Shown here piece by piece: positions 4,096 to 6,053 of a DNA stretch of 6,053 bases. A program made the position numbers and the translations under genes. Each line of letters starts with the position of its first letter. Position 1 is the first letter of the stretch. A model generated the notes under the pieces. It was given only the letters and a program-made list of their open reading frames with translations. It had not been told where the DNA came from and searched no databases. Origin of the DNA: PNAI01 sp964575715 (GTDB lineage Bacteria; Pseudomonadota; Alphaproteobacteria; Rhizobiales; Xanthobacteraceae). The stretch covers positions 1 through 6,053 of the forward strand of contig CAZNSG010000328.1 of assembly GCA_964575715.1 (NCBI GenBank), read 5' to 3'.

Positions 4096-4527
4096 ATGAA
4101 CGTCCAGGAAATCCTATCGGTTAAGGGAAGAGACGTCGTCTCAATCGAACCCAACGCCAATCTTGCGAGGGCGGTCAAGCTTCTGGCTGAACGGCGGATC
4201 GGTGCGCTGGTTGTGACCGGCGCAGCAGGACGCATTGTCGGCATTCTATCGGAGCGTGACATCGTGCAGGTGCTGGCCGCGCGCGGGGCCCCCGCGCTCG
4301 AGACGCAAGTCTCGGAGGTGATGACGCGCAAGGTCACGACCTGCAGTCCGTCGGATACGATCAGCAGCATTATGGAGCAAATGACCACGGGTAAGTTTCG
4401 CCACGTGCCGGTGATCGAGCAGAACCGGCTGGTCGGCATCGTGTCGATCGGTGATGTGGTCAAGCACCGCCTGCAAGAAATGGAACACGAACAGGCCGCG
4501 CTGCGCGACTACATTCAGACCGCTTAA
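4096..4527 (+). CDS. CBS-domain pair protein
   Basis: The 143-residue soluble protein is almost only two CBS motifs. The first covers about residues 6-60 and ends in GILSERDIV (49-57). The second covers about 74-128, with FRHVPVIE (101-108) and GIVSIGDVV (114-122). A short acidic, helical tail (EMEHEQAALRDYIQ) follows, typical of stand-alone CBS proteins in alphaproteobacteria. A CBS pair forms a Bateman module that usually binds adenine nucleotides (AMP, ATP) or S-adenosylmethionine and signals energy state by protein contact. No catalytic domain is attached and the partner is unknown. The start is fixed by GGAG seven bases upstream. It shares its strand with the rhomboid gene. Its stop lies 7 bp from the stop of the convergent patatin gene, leaving no room for a separate terminator. 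Confidence 0.96.
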   Translation: MNVQEILSVKGRDVVSIEPNANLARAVKLLAERRIGALVVTGAAGRIVGILSERDIVQVLAARGAPALETQVSEVMTRKVTTCSPSDTISSIMEQMTTGKFRHVPVIEQNRLVGIVSIGDVVKHRLQEMEHEQAALRDYIQTA

Positions 4528-4535
4528 AGCGCGGT
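4519..4535. terminator. Weak hairpin between the convergent CBS and patatin stop codons
   Basis: ACCGC (4519-4523) pairs with GCGGT (4531-4535) around a 7-nt loop, and rightward it is followed by TATTT. It spans the CBS stop and touches the patatin stop. Five base pairs and a short T tract make it at best a weak terminator for the CBS transcript. Confidence 0.2.
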
Positions 4536-5581
4536 TATTTGCGGACTGGCGTCACCGAGGCGGGAAAAGTCGAGAGCGCATTGATCGCTTCCGCGATCGG
4601 TTCAAGTGCGCGTTGGGCGGCGGCCGCGCCGACCTCGATCGCATACTGGGCGCGATGGAAATCGAACCAGCCGATCTGGCCGAGGCGCGGGCTGATGAGC
4701 ACGTCCGGCGGATCGCCGGCCAGACGCGCGCGCGTAATGCGGTCTTGCATGATGTTGAATGCTTCGACCATCACAGTCGGAATACCCGGACGTCCGGCGT
4801 CGATGAATTGCCGCTTGACTGCCCGCTCGGCGCCGAACATCGCGCGCAGCCCATTGCGCGGCTTTTGCTGCTGCTGACGCACATGCTCGTCGCTCTCGTC
4901 GGAGCCGTGACTTGCGATGGTGGTGCCGCGGCCAAGCATGTCGGCATTGAGGTTGACCGCGATCACGAGACGGGCGCCGAGCGCACGGGCGGCCGAGACC
5001 GGCACTGGGTTGACCATCGCGCCGTCGACCAGCCAGCGTCCGCCAAGGCGAACAGGGGGGAAGATACCTGGCAGCGCGTAGGAAGCGCGCAGCGCCTCGA
5101 CCATGCGTCCACGTGTGAGCCAGATTTCGTGGCCGGTTCCTATTTCGGTGGTGATGGCGGCAAAACGGACCGCAAGCTTGTCGATCTGCACGTCGCCGAC
5201 GGTGCTTTCGAGCCGCGTGGCCAGCCGATTGCCGCTGATCAGTCCGGCGCCGGACAAGCTTACGTCAAGGTAGCCAAGGATGCCGCGCTTGGTGAGCTGG
5301 CGCGACCATTCCTCCAAGGTGTCGAGCTGCCCGGCGGCATAGCAGCCGCCGACGACGGCGCCGATGGAGGTGCCGACGATGACGTCCGGAACGATGCCGT
5401 GGGCGAGCAGCGTGCGCAGAACGCCGATATGAGCAAAGCCGCGCGCGGCGCCTCCGCCGAGCACGAGCCCGATCGTGGGCCGTTCGACGATTGGGTGCCG
5501 AGGCTCAGGAGTGGCTTCGGCGCTGCGATCTCCGTTACGCGAGCGTCGCAGAAGCGACTGGAACAACTTACCTTCTCCCAT
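4535..5581 (-). CDS. Patatin-like phospholipase (RssA-type)
   Basis: The 348-residue protein has all patatin landmarks: the oxyanion loop GGGAARG (42-48), the nucleophile Ser72 in GTSIG (70-74), and the catalytic Asp186 in DGAMVNPVP (186-194). Together they form the Ser-Asp dyad of patatin lipid acyl hydrolases. The layout (short polar N-terminus of about 35 residues, patatin core to about 215, then a C-terminal half with EAFNIMQDRITRARL) resembles bacterial RssA/NTE-type proteins. No signal peptide is present, so it should be cytoplasmic or attached to the inner face of the membrane. Family members hydrolyse phospholipid or lysophospholipid esters; the actual substrate is unknown. The ATG at 5581 is the most upstream start because an in-frame TAG lies three codons earlier; only a weak GGA precedes it. 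It converges with the CBS gene. A Gln- and charge-rich stretch (about 225-243) is probably a flexible linker. Confidence 0.95.
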   Translation of the reverse strand: MGEGKLFQSLLRRSRNGDRSAEATPEPRHPIVERPTIGLVLGGGAARGFAHIGVLRTLLAHGIVPDVIVGTSIGAVVGGCYAAGQLDTLEEWSRQLTKRGILGYLDVSLSGAGLISGNRLATRLESTVGDVQIDKLAVRFAAITTEIGTGHEIWLTRGRMVEALRASYALPGIFPPVRLGGRWLVDGAMVNPVPVSAARALGARLVIAVNLNADMLGRGTTIASHGSDESDEHVRQQQQKPRNGLRAMFGAERAVKRQFIDAGRPGIPTVMVEAFNIMQDRITRARLAGDPPDVLISPRLGQIGWFDFHRAQYAIEVGAAAAQRALEPIAEAINALSTFPASVTPVRK

Positions 5582-5775
5582 TTTCCGCTATGATCGGGCG
5601 CATTCAGCCGCAAGACAAGGATTTCAATTCAATATGGTGAAAAGCGCAAGCTGTTCCGAGGTCTAGAGGCGAAGTTAGGCGCCGACTGTGACGGAACCGC
5701 GACCAGGACCGATTGCGTGACCTAGAACCCTATCGTTCTTGATGGAATTAGAGCCGGGCGCTAGCTTCTTGTTTG

Positions 5776-5810
5776 AGCATGATCCCTCGGGTCAAGCCCG
5801 AGGACATGCT
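5776..5810. repeat. Nested inverted repeat with GAGCATGATC motif
   Basis: AGCATG (5776-5781) pairs with CATGCT (5805-5810), enclosing a perfect CCTCGGG (5785-5791) / CCCGAGG (5797-5803) stem with a 5-nt loop. The left flank TTTGAGCATGATCC resembles the start of a GAGCATGATC...AAACCGGTTCCCAC repeat that I recall as very common in Bradyrhizobium-like genomes. Here it appears interrupted. Confidence 0.65.
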
Positions 5811-5835
5811 TTTCCGGCCTTCCTGCGCCCGCTGG

Positions 5836-5861
5836 CCCTGGCTTCGCCGAGGCGAGAGCGG
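5836..5861. repeat. 26-bp direct repeat, copy 1
   Basis: An exact 26-bp unit, beginning CCCTGGCTTCGCC and ending GCGAGAGCGG, recurs at 5881-5906 with a 45-bp period. Each unit has an internal dyad (GCT-TCGCC / GGCGA-G-AGC). Confidence 0.85.
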
Positions 5862-5880
5862 GCGTCCAGCCTTCGCAGCA

Positions 5881-5906
5881 CCCTGGCTTCGCCGAGGCGA
5901 GAGCGG
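5881..5906. repeat. 26-bp direct repeat, copy 2
   Basis: This is the exact second copy of the unit at 5836-5861. The 19-bp spacer between the copies contains GCCTTCGC (5869-5876), whose inverse GCGAAGGC recurs at 5928-5935. Confidence 0.85.
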
Positions 5907-5955
5907 CTGTTACGGCGGAGTAGGCTCGCGAAGGCGGGAAACCGGTTCCCACCCG

Positions 5956-5981
5956 CGGAACTCGGGCTTGCCCGAGTTCCG
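5956..5981. repeat. Perfect 11-bp stem-loop
   Basis: CGGAACTCGGG (5956-5966) pairs perfectly with CCCGAGTTCCG (5971-5981) around CTTG. It directly follows an AAACCGGTTCCCAC segment (5939-5952), itself a near-palindrome. No T tract follows on either strand, so it is a repeat hairpin and not a terminator. Confidence 0.8.
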
Positions 5982-5993
5982 AAGCATAGTACG

Positions 5994-6021
5994 CCGGAAG
6001 TCGGGTAAACCCGACTTCCGG
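5994..6021. repeat. Perfect 13-bp inverted repeat
   Basis: CCGGAAGTCGGGT (5994-6006) and ACCCGACTTCCGG (6009-6021) are exact inverses separated by two bases, so an RNA or single DNA strand would fold into about 12 bp with a TAAA loop. It is the third hairpin in a row in this block and has no T tract. Confidence 0.8.
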
Positions 6022-6053
6022 TATCATAGGCGAGCGAAGCGACGCCGTCCTTC

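Larger units (their letters stand above)
5582..6053. other. Gene-free right end with repeat mosaic
   Basis: No credible gene is present. Positions 5582-5760 should contain the leftward promoter of the patatin gene, but I found no clear -35/-10 pair. From about 5770 to the window end the sequence is a succession of inverted and direct repeats (listed separately). Open frames across it on both strands are Arg/Pro/Ser-rich translations of the repeats. No transposase or integrase gene is visible. Confidence 0.7.

Noticed and set aside
4451..5593. Long rightward open frame (380 codons) opposite the patatin gene
   Set aside because: It is antisense to a gene with a complete patatin catalytic signature. 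Its translation is low-complexity (Asp, Gly, Ala, Arg), as expected from GC-biased third positions read on the other strand.
5770..6053. CRISPR array
   Set aside because: There are only two exact direct repeats with a 19-bp spacer, each internally palindromic, and no cas genes; these are intergenic repeats.
1..6053. tRNA or rRNA genes, or an insertion sequence with transposase
   Set aside because: I found no tRNA T-loop/anticodon arrangement, no rRNA motif and no transposase-like protein on either strand.

Overview
The window looks like chromosomal DNA of an alphaproteobacterium of the Hyphomicrobiales, most likely near the Bradyrhizobium/Rhodopseudomonas/Xanthobacteraceae group. The reasons are high GC with strongly GC-biased third codon positions, a BTLCP-type transglutaminase-like cysteine peptidase, a short PAS protein opening with an 'LYxYWxxRRG' motif, and palindromic intergenic repeats (CATCCTTCGAGAC...CTCAGGATGAGG, GAGCATGATC, AAACCGGTTCCCAC) that I recall as common in that group. 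No species can be named from the sequence alone.

Layout. Positions 1-484 hold no convincing gene. They contain a palindromic repeat (18-89), a possible extended -10 promoter, a strong leftward intrinsic terminator (303-341) and a dense G-quadruplex motif (357-388). Three leftward genes follow. The first (485-1111) is an exported LapG-like cysteine peptidase. The second (1444-2061) is a tandem-PilZ, c-di-GMP-binding-type protein. The third (2158-2769) is a small PAS protein. An AT-rich, promoter-like island (about 1185-1305) separates the peptidase from the PilZ gene. PAS and PilZ lie 96 bp apart and may be co-transcribed. Positions 2770-3190 are a divergent intergenic region with a near-perfect intrinsic terminator that belongs to no annotated gene, preceded by other stem-loops. 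This is either a small RNA gene or a transcribed leader/attenuator for the gene that follows.

Rightward from there are a rhomboid-family intramembrane serine protease (3191-3943, GTG start without a Shine-Dalgarno) and a two-CBS-domain protein (4096-4527, good Shine-Dalgarno). A patatin-like phospholipase (4535-5581) converges on the CBS gene with a 7-bp gap. Positions 5582-6053 have no gene; the right half is a mosaic of palindromic and direct repeats.

Functional reading. The left half suggests signal-responsive surface or biofilm control: a PAS sensor-like protein, a c-di-GMP receptor and a periplasmic LapG-type protease. LapD- and LapA-like partners are not in the window, so this is inference. 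The right half holds membrane and lipid functions (intramembrane proteolysis, lipid acyl hydrolysis) and an adenylate-sensing-type CBS protein; nothing shows that they form one pathway. All six proteins belong to known families. The least explained material is non-coding: the orphan terminator with its structured leader, the G-quadruplex in the peptidase 3' region, the hairpin abutting the PilZ start codon, and the terminal repeat mosaic.
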